Source: Notospermus geniculatus (lineage: Eukaryota; Nemertea; Pilidiophora; Heteronemertea; Lineidae). From it: DNA of 64,000 nt. The position numbers were made by a program, and so were the translations under genes. Positions 55,901-64,000 of this stretch are shown here, piece by piece. A model generated the notes under the pieces. The model made no database searches. It was not told where the DNA came from and was given only the letters and a program-made list of their open reading frames with translations. Position 1 is the first letter of the stretch. The number at the start of each line of letters is the position of its first letter. The stretch covers positions 1 to 64,000 of the forward strand of contig NMRB01001248.1 in assembly GCA_002633025.1 (NCBI GenBank). The letters run 5' to 3'.

Positions 55901-57007
55901 TGAGTTAAAACCTTTGTGTGCCTCATCTCTGTGAGCTAAAACCTATGTGTGCTACCTCATCTCTGTGAGCTAAAACCTTTGTGTGCTACCTCATCTCTGT
56001 GAGCTAAAACCGAAAATAGATAAGCAACCTATGTGTGCTACCTCATCTCTCTGAGCTACATGTAAAACCTTTGTGTGCTACCTCATCTCTGTGAACTAAA
56101 ACCTGTGTGTGCTATCTCTGAGATTCATGGCACCGACCAGCCATATCTCAACATTGGGCCTGCTGAATATATCGTGTCCTGCACTCCACTAAGGTCTGTA
56201 TATTCCTGCACACATGAAGCAACGTCACGACTCGAAAAGCAAAACCAACAAAATTTTCATTAAATTTTCATCTGATTTGGTTGGATAAAAACAAAATCAC
56301 ACATTGATTTGAGCCGAATATTTGAACGTCAATGGTGATGGCATGGACGTCTATTATGATACGTTGATGGACGCGCAAAGATAACAGCAGGTATTTTTTA
56401 GCGTTCTTTGTGTGTTGAGTTTATTTATGAAATTGGCGTTGACAATATTTTTTCAATGAGTGCTTACACGAATAATCCGATGTTATTGGTTGGTTTGTCT
56501 GGCGTCTAGCCTACCACCACTTCCTATATGGTTGAATCCGGTCGTTTTACGAAATTCAAGTGACGCCATGTCCCATATTGAGGTCACGTGACTGAATGCA
56601 TTGTCACGTGAGATTAAAATGGCGATGTCGAGCAAATGCAGCTTCATCCCCTCTCGAAAATTTAATGATACTGAGTTGCAAGCCAAGCACCCAATACTGC
56701 ATAATAAATGTCTCTGTAGACACTATTGGACAAATAAATGTACAGCAGGAGGAAACCGGAGTGCCCGGGATAATTTGCGCTGTCAAAGAGAGTCGCCCGC
56801 TCTGTCACCGGAAAATGGGTTTGACTGGGGATCGAACTCGGGACATCAGGCGCCGATGTTTGCACTGCGCCACGCTCGCAACCCCTCTGATTTTTGACCC
56901 TTGAAATTTGTTGTGAGGCCCTCTCCAAACGTACATACCTTTTTAATTTCCTGTCTCCGAGTCTTAATCCAGTCAAGAAGCAGAATGTTGTCTGGTTTCT
57001 TCGCCAT
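40982..57007 (-). CDS. Multi-exon gene for an unrecognised Lys/Glu-rich protein
   Basis: The exons I can support are 57007-56939 (MAKKPDNILLLDW...), 53103-53056 (16 codons), 48278-48102, 47587-47213, 43222-43096 and 42316-40982. All have GT-AG borders, and phases agree at every join (0,0,0,0,1). The first four exons are highly charged and helical (WDELLVLREKLKMDK; ISELKKRLHKKKNG), suggesting coiled coil. The last exon begins with basic and low-complexity sequence, then long KEK/EKEKEPEK stretches, and ends SQSLDQYLQGNSDGVDLMDK ... EILGR. The frame must shift by one base near 41300, so this is an assembly error or a broken allele. The first exon has an acceptor upstream, so a 5' untranslated exon is likely. 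I do not recognise the family. Further phase-0 exons may have been missed. Confidence 0.65.
42466..42580. mobile_element. MITE in intron of the minus-strand gene
   Basis: GGGCCGTATTCTAGAAGCTTCC is answered by GGAGGCTTTTAGAATGCGGACC at about 115 bp. It is related to the GGGCCATATTC family. Confidence 0.6.
42630..43052 (+). repeat. Dispersed repeat R2, copy 1
   Basis: It shares GGAGTTATGGCACTTTTT, TTTTGGCCACCT, TAAGGTCATCTGACC, AAAGTTTCAAGTCAATAG and AGGTAAGCTAAAAA with 49315-49570. It is split by the hAT5-like MITE at 42703-42877. Confidence 0.7.
42703..42877. mobile_element. CAGGMRCGGATCCAG MITE, copy 2, nested in R2
   Basis: It is flanked by ACCTG (42698-42702 and 42878-42882). The uninterrupted R2 copy at 49366 (TTGGCCACCTAGTGG) shows the empty site. 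Confidence 0.85.
44300..44445. mobile_element. Foldback MITE with TCACGTGAT ends, copy 1
   Basis: TGTCATCCACAATCACGTGAT at the left and AATCACGTGGTCGAAA-type arms at the right (ATCACGTGAT-like core, GGATGACA). Relatives lie at 39640 and 46868. Confidence 0.7.
45369..45533. mobile_element. AATAGGAGC MITE, copy 2
   Basis: It runs from AATAGGAGCAGTCAACCGCG to AACAGCTCCTATT. The interior has AGTTCTAGCGGACCAA, GGTGCTCAATCAACCATGAA and GACCGTAGTGACACCTATT. The 220-codon frame that starts inside it (45470) runs into other repeats and is not a gene. Confidence 0.85.
46014..46224. mobile_element. Hammerhead-like element, inverted dimer
   Basis: It is flanked by the 18-bp direct repeat TTATCTTTTTAGGGTCCA (45996-46013 and 46225-46242). 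The arms form a near-perfect palindrome centred at 46140. The CUGANGA core is changed to TTGAAAA in both halves, so this copy should not self-cleave, although the GACCCC/GGGGTC hairpin and AATTC/GAATT helix remain. Confidence 0.65.
46438..46580. mobile_element. Foldback MITE
   Basis: TACTAGGCCTAGTATCATTC and TAGTTGGCTTCTAACTT pair with AAGTTAGAAGCCAACAAGG and GAATGATACTACGCCTAGTA. A poly-G run and NN follow. Confidence 0.8.
46868..47015. mobile_element. Foldback MITE with TCACGTGAT ends, copy 2
   Basis: ATAATCACGTGATCGTCG at the left is inverted at the right (CGACGATCACGTGATCATAG). GCGCTGATTGGT and ACCAATCAACGC form the inner arms. Confidence 0.8.
47768..48045. mobile_element. Foldback element of ATGACGAAC repeats
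   Basis: ATTATCACCAAACTGAGTATCT is inverted as AGATACTCAGTTTGGTGATAAT. Between the arms lie several AAATGACGAACGTGGAC units in both orientations. It sits in an intron of the minus-strand gene. Confidence 0.8.
48768..48890 (+). repeat. Dispersed repeat R1, copy 3
   Basis: It shares TTATTGTTCAG, GGCTAGAGAGACCATGA, ATTCGAATATAACC and GCGGGCTATTGTTTGGCGC with copy 1. Confidence 0.75.
48900..49570 (+). repeat. Dispersed repeat R2, copy 2, with upstream extension
   Basis: The 3' part (49315-49570) matches the 42630 copy and ends in an ACGGACGACGGACG tract followed by AGGTGAGCTAAAAA. The upstream part has repeated 'ggccaaacgccatt' and 'caaagacggctgcctggcgg'-like sentences without a gene. It lies in an intron of the minus-strand gene. 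Confidence 0.6.
49660..50008. mobile_element. TTAA-flanked TIR element
   Basis: GAGCTTCTGCAAGCGCCCGGT is inverted at the right (ACCGGGCGCTTGCAGAAGCTC). TTAA occurs just outside each end (49656-49659 and 50009-50012). The interior has a second inverted pair (AACAATAGATAAACGT / ACGTTTATCTATTGT). Confidence 0.75.
50724..50826. mobile_element. CAGGMRCGGATCCAG MITE, copy 3
   Basis: CAGGCGCGATCCAGG and CCTCGATCCACGCCTG are the ends. CAGTT flanks both (50719-50723 and 50827-50831). This is the shortest copy. Confidence 0.8.
51384..51554. mobile_element. AATAGGAGC MITE, copy 3 (inverted)
   Basis: It runs AATAGGAGCTGTCAGC to TGACTGCTCTTATT, with TGTCACTAAGGTCCAATTCA and TTGGTCCGCTAGAACTTTGC inside. 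Confidence 0.85.
51637..51802 (-). mobile_element. tRNA-derived SINE, copy 1
   Basis: On the minus strand a tRNA-like head with B-box (GGGTTCGATCCC) is followed by a central segment ending in CCGGTTTCCTCCTGCGAC. The same organisation occurs at 53160 and 56737. Confidence 0.7.
52110..52555 (+). repeat. Minisatellite of about 36 bp
   Basis: About twelve diverged units of the type GGTAGGCCTCCACCTGGATT followed by TGGGTTTTTATAAAAA. Open frames across it are repeat artefacts. Confidence 0.9.
53160..53428 (-). mobile_element. tRNA-derived SINE, copy 2 (longest)
   Basis: On the minus strand: AGTGGCGCAGTGCAAACATT, B-box GGGTTCGAACCC, a central CGCTCCGGTTTCCTCCTGC segment, and a 3' part with a second GTTCGAATACC-like box near 53166. 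It abuts the 48-bp coding exon at 53056-53103 without touching it. Confidence 0.75.
53983..54107. mobile_element. AGAGAGTTTTCGCAA MITE, copy 1
   Basis: AGAGAGTTTTCGCAACCCC is inverted as GGGGCTTTGCGAAAACTCTCT. CAATCCCATTGTTCG / CGAACAATGGGAT are inner arms. The second copy is at 62092. Confidence 0.85.
54162..54552. mobile_element. 390-bp TIR element, GAGGTTTCGCAAAT family, copy 1
   Basis: The ends TAGTGAGGTTTCGC and GCGAAACCTCACTA are inverted. GAGATGGTTGGTACCACAAA and its complement are inner arms, and TTCCACTTCGTA/TACGAAGTGGAA marks the centre. Nearly identical to 60652-61036. Confidence 0.85.
55870..56112 (+). repeat. Minisatellite of about 33 bp
   Basis: About seven units of TGTGTGCTACCTCATCTCTG plus TGAGCTAAAACC(T/A)(T/A). 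Confidence 0.9.
56737..56888 (-). mobile_element. tRNA-derived SINE, copy 3
   Basis: Minus strand: GCGTGGCGCAGTGCAAACAT, B-box GAGTTCGATCCC, central GCACTCCGGTTTCCTCCTGC. It ends about 50 bp before the first coding exon of the minus-strand gene. Confidence 0.7.
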
Positions 57008-57717
57008 GTCGGTTGACGAAGATGTGGGTCTGCAAAAAAGAAAAGGGCCTTAGGTTAAAACAGGTTTTATTCGCAGAAATGGAAGTCAAACCTGCGAGGC
57101 CTGTTAGATGCAAAATCGCAGACAATATTATTCTAAGGGGCNCACTGACCTTTCCCTCAACCAATCAGAATTACAGTCCCTTCTTCACCGCTGCCCCCCC
57201 CGCCGGCTTGTTATTTTCAGCAGCAGGCCTGTCATAACATCATTTTTTTCTCAAAAACTAACACAGAATGTGTCATCTACATTAAATTACCCGTTATACT
57301 TTTTTATTTAATTGGTTGTCGTCGGTCTACTCCAAAACCAGAGGCGCCAAAAACGGAACAGAGAGTCCAACACAATTAAAGAATCGAATTTGGACGGACG
57401 CGGGGAAATACCCAGATTGATTCAACAGTCAGCGCATTTCCGTTTCGCAGTTTACTCTAGATTCGACCTTGACAGTATAGATCTAAGGTTTAAATGCCAG
57501 ATAAACCATTCTTGTGAAGGAAAGTTAGTCCTACATAAAATCGGTTTCCAAGATGGCTGACAGTCTTGCAATTTCAAAGTGTAACCCGCTTAATTTTCAT
57601 CCCACCAGGGCGGCGCTGCGAGCGGTTGTAGAATTCGTCAAAACAGAGTAAAATGTCGCGTCACGAAGTCTTCGACGCTGTGCAACACGCAGAAAATGTA
57701 AAATCGAGGTAGAACCG

Positions 57718-57971
57718 TAGACTGGTCCCCTGTCGTAGTTCTCGCTTCACTACTACGACAGGCATTTTGAACGCAAACTCGGCATGTGATTGGTCAACTG
57801 TGATTGGTCAACGGTCGCGCCATGAGTCATCATCTATTTTTAGAGACTCCCGCAACGTTACGAGTCTTTATTGCTCATTTGCATACGTGTGTCAGAAAAC
57901 AGGCAAACATGGCGGACGCGACCTGTCGTAGTAGTGGAGGAACGGAGCGGTTACGACAGGGGACCAGTCTA
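57718..57971. mobile_element. MULE-like MITE with 10-bp duplication
   Basis: TAGACTGGTCCCCTGTCGTA is inverted at the right (TACGACAGGGGACCAGTCTA). The second arms ACTACTACGACAGG / CCTGTCGTAGTAGT also pair. GGTAGAACCG flanks both sides (57708-57717 and 57972-57981). Confidence 0.85.
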
Positions 57972-57981
57972 GGTAGAACCG

Positions 57982-58845
57982 CTCACAGCGCCTCCTAGTG
58001 GCGGTAGTTCTGCGGCTTCCTCTTTCTAGTGATAGGCTAAGCAGGTCGATGCAACGACACTGATTGGCGGAACAAAGGAAGTGACGTCATCAGTTTGGGC
58101 ATGTGCAGAAGGTTTGCACTACGTGCAAAATCTATTAGAAAACACGGAAACATAATGCTTTGCCACTCGATAACCCGCTTTATGTTTTTCAAGTTAATGA
58201 ATTTCACATCAACCTCATTGTTCGGCCGATGTTTATTATGGAGTGGGGAAGTATAGGGGCTGCATGAAAAGATACCAAACTCATTAACCGATTTTTCATT
58301 GGATTCAACGCTGGTTAGCCTCTTTGTACGAAAACAGGGCCGCTCTACGGAAACGAAATCCCAAATGCATTGAAGCATGTGCGGTGTGTACATGTACTGT
58401 ATTTCACTTCAGGATGGGCATACACGTAGAAAAAATGAGGCAACAAGCGATATATTATGATAACAATAATTTTGCTCTTACATACACGTAGCGCCTGTTT
58501 TGTACTCAGAAGAGTTGTCAAAGACGCTTCACATTATTACCCAAGTCTCCCCAGAAACCTTCCTGGTGGACCCAAGGAGCAGCTCATTCTGTGCATCACT
58601 TGATCCTTTCAGACCAGTTGAGAGTGCAGAGTGGCGATTCGGCTGGGACTCGAATCCGCAGCCACTTCGCCAGGAATCGGACTAAGATTCAACAGTCCAA
58701 AAATAAAATGCAGTTTTCATTGGCGATCAGTGGGGGCATGTTTGGTTAAAGGAACAGCTAAACTCTACATCTTTGTGCACTTGGTAGTACAACATAGCTT
58801 TTACTTCCATCGCCCATGTCCCCACTGTTGACCAGTGGAAAAATT
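57982..58845. other. Intergenic stretch without a supported gene
   Basis: The short frames have no domains. A TGGGACTCGAATCCGCAGCC stretch at 58652 is tRNA-like on the minus strand but too short to call. Confidence 0.4.
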
Positions 58846-58891
58846 GCGCTGCCCTCTAACGGTATTGCACTGTACCGTTAGAGGGCAGCGC
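58846..58891. mobile_element. Short perfect hairpin
   Basis: GCGCTGCCCTCTAACGGTA and its complement surround an 8-base loop (TTGCACTG). It is possibly a minimal MITE. Confidence 0.8.
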
Positions 58892-59524
58892 AGGTCTGAC
58901 ATGAACAAAGCGTGATTGATGCGCATGCGTGGTGGCTCCTGACTGACTCTGTGTTTCATCAAGTTCACGATCTATAAAGTAGGCCCCTACATGGTGATGT
59001 TTACTGAAGATGCCTCAAGTGAAAATGTCAGTGAATTATTCAGTAACATCGACACTTACCATCAGAGGCTTCAAAAACAACCGAGAACAATTAACCGACA
59101 CCGAGGTATATGTTTCATTCTCCTTTCGTCTATTATTTACTGCGGCGCTGCTATTGACCTATATTTGTTATTTATTTTCCCAGAGGTTTCGGTGCTGCTC
59201 CTGCCGCTTAGGTCATGAATAATAACTGCCCAGTGTCAATTGCTGTGAATGAAATGAACTCAGAACGTTGATTTTATCTTTGAGATATTTTGAGTGGGAA
59301 TTGCGTGATTCGTTCGAAAGAAATGCATTAGGTCATATGAATAAAGACTAGTAAATGCTTTTACTTGAATTTTGCAATAAAAATGCACTAGGCAATGCTG
59401 TACAAATATGAAGTAAAAGCATTTGCTAGTCTTTATTCATATGACCAAAAATTTATAAGGCGGTCGGCTCGCTTATAAATTTTTGATATGACCCATGGTG
59501 CTGTGCATGAAATAAAAAGGCTTC
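58892..59524. other. Intergenic stretch with a short inverted pair
   Basis: TCATATGAATAAAGACTAG (59333) is inverted at 59429 (CTAGTCTTTATTCATATGA), forming a foldback of about 115 bp. The 75-codon frame at 58991 has no recognisable domain. Confidence 0.5.
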
Positions 59525-59775
59525 GCAGTTGAGAGCAGAATAGAAAGAAGAAAGAACGAAGAAGAATAGAAAGAGGAAAGAATGAAGAAGAATAGAAAGA
59601 AGAAAGAATGAAGAAGAATAGAAAGAAGAAAGAACGAAGAAGAATAGAAAGAGGAAAGAATGAAGAAGTATAGAAAGAAGAAAGAATGAAGAAGAATAGA
59701 AAGAAAGAAGAAAGAATGAAGAAGAATAGAAAGAAGAAAGAATGAAGAAGAATAGAAAGAAGAAAGAATGAAGAT
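59525..59775 (+). repeat. Purine-only minisatellite of about 26 bp
   Basis: About ten units of AATGAAGAAGAATAGAAAGA plus AGAAAG, with one strand almost entirely purine. Confidence 0.9.
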
Positions 59776-60134
59776 TCACGATTCAGGATTTCAATTCACG
59801 CCAACAGTGGGATTCGAAAACTGGGACCACAAGACCGCTAGCCAGCCAGGGACCAGAACCCCTAGAGCAGACCACAGCGGCTCCTTTCCAACAACGCAGA
59901 GCAAAGAAAAACGAAATAGGCCAACCCCCTTGTAGGTCTGCACAAGAGGTTGAACGGGTTCATACTCACCCAGATCATACGAGATTTTTTGAAATGTTGA
60001 TATTTTCCTCAAAATACACTCTGAATACTAATTAGTACTAGAACATGGCTGCCAACCCGACCTCCAAAATGTGGACACCCAATACCGAACTATGAAAATA
60101 ACACTGCGGTCCTCAAAACGAGTTTTTCCTCCGT

Positions 60135-60310
60135 CCTGTGAATTAATGCGGAATTCACTGTGAATTAATGCGGAATTGACTGTGAATTAATGCGGAATTG
60201 ACTGTGTATAAATGCGGAATTCACTGTGAATTAATGTGGAATTCACTGTGAATTAATGTGGAATTCACTGTGAATTAATGTGGAATTGATTGTGAATTAA
60301 TGTCGAATGA
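60135..60310 (+). repeat. 22-bp minisatellite
   Basis: About eight units of CTGTGAATTAATGCGGAATT plus CA or GA. Confidence 0.9.
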
Positions 60311-60651
60311 TATTTACCTGAATGAAGCCAGATTTATTCACAGGGATTAAAATGTTGCATGTCGCACCAGACAGATCAGATTGCAGGCCCTTACTGTACA
60401 CGAACAACATACTTAAACAGTCGCACCTCTTCAGAAATTGCATGATTCATTAAAGTATGACTTTCATGTTAATAATTCACATGTCAGGTATACCACTCCC
60501 AAGCACAAGAATCGTTGGACAACCGGTCGTCACTCTATACTGAAATTAACATGACGTGATTCAGAGTTGGTCCCCATTGATTGAGCAACAAGTGGGGTGT
60601 ATAAACCGACATATGCATTATTAACCAATGTAAGTGACAAAGACAGTAGTA

Positions 60652-61036
60652 AGGTTTCGCAAATCTGACGAAACACGAAGTACGAAATACGAAATTGGAC
60701 TTCATTTCTATGACGTAATGTACATGTATTTCAGGAGATGGTTGGTACCACAAATATCGCCTGCTGCAAGAGCGTCTTTTAGCGTATGACGTTAGACCGA
60801 TGGAGTTACACGTACGGTGTATGTTAAACTTTGAAATTTATCTTTCGTTTCCACTTCGTAGATACGAAGTGGAAATTTAAAAATTCAAGATGTACCACAA
60901 CTCTCTCGGTCTTACATGATGCTAAAAGACGCACTGGCAGCAGGGATATTTGTGGTACCAACCATCTCCTGAAATACATTAGGTCCTGGAAATGAAGTAG
61001 AATTTCGTATTTCGTCAGGTTTGCGAAAACTCAGTA
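60652..61036. mobile_element. 390-bp TIR element, GAGGTTTCGCAAAT family, copy 2
   Basis: It is nearly identical in layout to 54162-54552 (CGTATGACGTT, GGAGATGGTTGGTACCACAA), with one extra TACATGTA. Confidence 0.85.
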
Positions 61037-61908
61037 ATACTTACCAAACGATACCAAATTTCCAGAGGTCCGAATGAACCGTTCCGTAACGGAGAATAAA
61101 TCATAACACTCATAACAACTCCTCGCTTTTACTTTTCGCGCATACGTGTATAGAAGCCCCCTAGAGTTGGGAATACGTTTCAACCAGAAAATCAACAACT
61201 GAATGACTGTTCAAGAAGTTTTCACCAAAAACACAAGGGCCATTTCACCTCCTCGTCGTCGTGTCAGAACGGTACGGCGCATGCGCATTATTTAACAACA
61301 ATACTGATGCGATGCGCAGAAAAAAATCACTGGCAGAAGTGAACACAGATAATTTTTTAAAATCTCCCGATATGAATTAACAATCCAGCACATACCACAA
61401 CACAATACTGAATTCACACACAAAATTTACCGTAATCCATGGAATTTATCCCTGTACTATGTTACAGCTCACAGAAATGAGTAATATTTCAATGTACAGT
61501 ATTCGCTTAACTAGGCCCGCATGTAATCTCCTGCTTATGACGGTTTCTAACAATCCTCTTGTAGCCCTTCCGAGAAAAGGGACCGCCTTCGAGAAATGTC
61601 TCACATATTCTGAAGGACTTGGTCTGAATCATCAATGAAGGATGTTTTAATACTTAAACAGGTTATGCTAGAGAATTCGATAGATATGTCTGATAGGTGC
61701 GGTTGGTCGACTCATTTTAATGGCCGTTGTTTCAGAATATGACTGGAGCATTTTGAATGCAAGTGAAGTGTTTGTTGATGTACAGCACAGCGGGATTGCC
61801 ATTTTGACAGCAAAAGTGTGGGACATCGAACCAGTACAAACTTAAAGTACTCAGCCGAACCACTGCCTGGGAGAAATACACCAAAATCGCAGTACGGGAC
61901 AGAGACCA
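61037..61908. other. Intergenic stretch without a supported gene
   Basis: Nothing beyond short random frames is seen. Confidence 0.4.
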
Positions 61909-62048
61909 GGGGCCATATTCACGAAGCTTTCGCAACTTTGCGTGCACGCAAGTCTATTGTTTGGCTGCACTTGCCTTATTGTTCACTGACTGCCTTACAC
62001 TAGATTTGCGTGCACGCAAAGTTGCGAAGGCTTCAAAATTATGGCCCC
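61909..62048. mobile_element. Foldback MITE, GGGGCCATATTCACGAAG end
   Basis: GGGGCCATATTCACGAAGC and TTGCGTGCACGCAA arms are inverted at the right (AAGTTGCGAAGGCTTC ... ATGGCCCC). It is related to the 6760 family by its terminus. Confidence 0.8.
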
Positions 62049-62091
62049 TGGCGTTGCTACTGGGATCTAATCCCTCCAACATTAGCGAATT

Positions 62092-62217
62092 TTCGCAACC
62101 CTCCGAAATGCCAAGGCGAACACCAATCCCATTGTTCAATGCCGCGAAGAAAGTACCGAACAAAAGGGTAGCAGACGTTTGCGTTGTCGTTTCGGGAACT
62201 TCGCGAAAACTCTCTAA
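62092..62217. mobile_element. AGAGAGTTTTCGCAA MITE, copy 2
   Basis: It shares CGAATTTTCGCAACC, CCAATCCCATTGTTC and CGCGAAAACTCTCTAAT with 53983-54107. Its left end is altered (AGCGAA for AGAGAG). Confidence 0.8.
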
Positions 62218-62886
62218 TATCATATCAAAAACGTCATTGTCAGGACTTCGATTCGAAGATATCAACAGCCTGCTGTGTGGTCAGCAATATCGACCGTCAT
62301 CAACAGGAGAAGCTGGACCCTGGCAAGGCCAGACCGCTGTGACCTAACTGCGATTTTGGTATATCAAAGCGCTTACATTTACACCCCCTCCGCTTGGGGA
62401 GCCAGCAAAGTTATATTACCATACAGTGCATGGGCATTCATTTCTGACCATTCCGACCAGTGGGAACAAGGCCAATTGAACCAACAGCTCAATCTTTTAC
62501 TTCCAAGTACACTGTAGTGTAGACTAAGCGCGTACTTCAATCATTCATGCCCCCACTGACTTTATCGAAATACAACATAGTGTCGTGTAGCCCAGAGCTA
62601 TCTTTAGACCAATCGCCCATGATTTTCTAATGGGAGTGGCGCAGCAGATAAAAACCCATGAATGCTGAACATAAGTAAATCACCATATAAGATTTCGTAA
62701 TATTATACATGTATTGTTTGTTACATGTACGAAAAATTTGCTGGACATGACGATCAAATATCAATAATCGTTTAAGATTTCGTAACAAAATATTGGTTCG
62801 TTTTACATACTACATAAACCATAGTATTTGTGCCGGTGTCATTTCATCGTCGGCTGCTGAGGTGACGCGACCACCAGCTCCGGAAA
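62218..62886. other. Upstream region of the GPCR exon
   Basis: No gene is supported. It contains TACATGTA words and a TTTAAGATTTCGTAA / GATTTCGTAATATTA repeat pair. No TATA box is evident. Confidence 0.4.
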
Positions 62887-63242
62887 ATGAACGTCACTGC
62901 AGCGCAAGCCGTGCCGGCCGTGACCTTTGACCTACAAACGAATGGGAACGCAAGTCGGACAGAGTTGGAGGACACCGCTTTGGTCGTCCTACTCAAAATC
63001 ATCTATGGAATAATCGGCGACTACGCCTGGATTTTGTACACAGTCATCGGAATCCCGGGAAATATCATTTCAATTTGTGTAGCAAATCGAAAGCATAATA
63101 GGAAATTGTCACCATGCGTTTACATCACAGCGATGGGGGTCACCGACACCCTGTTGTTGCTTGCACTATCGACTTGTTACCCTCTCCCTGCCAGACTCTA
63201 CGGACTGGGAATCTACGTGCAGAATCGGGGGCTGCTTTTAAA
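62887..63242 (+). CDS. Class A (rhodopsin-like) GPCR, first coding exon
   Basis: The exon starts MNVTAAQAVP and has N-glycosylation sites (NVT, NAS) in a short extracellular N-terminus. TM1 contains the family G-N (TVIGIPGNIISICVANRK), and TM2 contains the aspartate (CVYITAMGVTDTLLLLALS). The sequence stops after the start of the first extracellular loop at a GTAAGC donor at 63243. The TAA one base later would therefore be intronic. Exons for TM3-7 must lie right of the window, as no further GPCR sequence is visible. The ligand cannot be predicted. It could also be a truncated copy. Confidence 0.7.
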
Positions 63243-63732
63243 GTAAGCCAGCAGAAGTACATGTACATGAACATGCAGTAGGGAGATTGTAGAAAAGACG
63301 AAATAGGCCTACTCTAGATTACCGTGAGGTCGGTGATGTGGCGGTCTAGGAAATCCCGTCGGATGTCCCTGAATGATCGGCAAGGGCTATCAGGTTGCCT
63401 GTAACATTACAATGATCTGCTACTGTTCACATGTTACGTAGTACATTTCAGCTATTGAAACAAAATGTGTGGGTTCGCCAAGGCCATTAACACTTTCCTC
63501 GCGACATCCGCCGGGTTTTCCGAGACCGCCTCACAGCTCCCAGGCCCAGGCAATACTGTATGATATATATCCCGTCCCGATGATGTCGCCACCTGTCAAA
63601 TTGTGTTACGAGCGGAATCGTCAGTTTGATTTCTCTGGACCCATAGCATTTGAATAATGAATCATCCCTATAGCTGCACCGTACATTGCTCATTTACACT
63701 GCAACGTTGCGCAAAGTCCAGTGAGCCTTGCC
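63243..63732 (+). other. Proposed intron of the GPCR gene
   Basis: No coding exon is recognised. The short frames at 63469-63693 have no transmembrane character. Confidence 0.4.
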
Positions 63733-63914
63733 AATAGCAGCAGTCAGCCATGTCAGCCGCGTCATTGCCAAAAGATGGCAGCAACGATGGGAGCAAAGTC
63801 CTAGGGGACCAAAACAATCTCCTGATTGGTGCTCAATCAAGCATGATCGGGTCCGCCAGGCGTTGAATTGGACCGTAGTGACACCTATTGGTCAGCTGGC
63901 TGACAGCTCCTATT
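63733..63914. mobile_element. AATAGGAGC MITE, copy 4
   Basis: AATAGCAGCAGTCAGCC to GACAGCTCCTATT, with GGTGCTCAATCAAGCATGAT and GACCGTAGTGACACCTATT inside. Confidence 0.85.
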
Positions 63915-64000
63915 CGACGACCCTTGCGCAATTTTTATATTCGCCATGCAATGTTACTCATTCGTTGCAGATTCCATTGGTACTTGGCCTACACGCTCGG

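Noticed and set aside
58640-58690. Possible tRNA gene around TGGGACTCGAATCCGCAGCC
   Set aside because: Only a B-box-like segment is visible. No acceptor stem or complete cloverleaf could be drawn.
59453-59779. Minus-strand Ser/Phe/Leu-rich frame
   Set aside because: It is the antisense of a purine-only minisatellite.
23028-60000. CRISPR-like arrays suggested by regular repeats (23.7 kb, 28.1 kb, 52.1 kb, 55.9 kb)
   Set aside because: The units are contiguous tandem repeats without unique spacers, and the genome is clearly eukaryotic.

Overview
The window looks like draft-assembly genomic DNA from a marine invertebrate animal. Evidence: GT-AG introns, a class A GPCR exon, tRNA-derived SINEs, CR1-like LINEs, BEL/Pao elements, dense foldback elements, and very frequent tacatgta and aggcct words. 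A deuterostome (amphioxus, acorn worm or echinoderm) seems likeliest, but the sequence does not fix the species. Two N gaps (18640-19249 and 29261-29394) and isolated Ns at 9950, 24902, 46609-46610 and 57142 mark assembly joins.

Region 1 (1-16276) is a BEL/Pao LTR retrotransposon (pol plus a probable 3' LTR) split inside its integrase by an 11.3-kb DNA transposon (3101-14400). The transposon carries two convergent, intron-containing genes: a SWIM-YqaJ-PHD protein on + and a THAP-DDE transposase on -. Each starts just inside one terminal inverted repeat. Its middle is stuffed with nested MITEs.

Region 2 (16277-28600) holds a 5'-truncated CR1-like LINE, a gap, and two tandem paralogous genes. 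Each encodes about 11-12 ankyrin repeats followed by a Mab-21/cGAS-like nucleotidyltransferase domain with all visible catalytic acids. In both, a GTAAGT donor overlaps the apparent stop codon. A matching acceptor downstream would splice, in frame, to an exon made of a 21-bp tandem repeat that encodes seven-residue repeats. This is the most interesting locus in the window.

Region 3 (28600-40980) is a transposon graveyard. It contains a LINE (about 31680-36310) broken by at least three palindromic or TIR insertions, plus two duplicated repeat units.

Region 4 (40982-57007, minus strand) is one multi-exon gene for an unrecognised lysine/glutamate-rich protein. Six or more exons join with consistent phases, but the last exon contains a frameshift. 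Its introns hold many MITEs and SINEs.

Region 5 (57030-64000) has MITEs, minisatellites and the first coding exon of a rhodopsin-like GPCR.

A short element with a hammerhead-ribozyme-like core recurs about six times. Three copies are bounded by 12-18 bp target-site duplications and two are inverted dimers.
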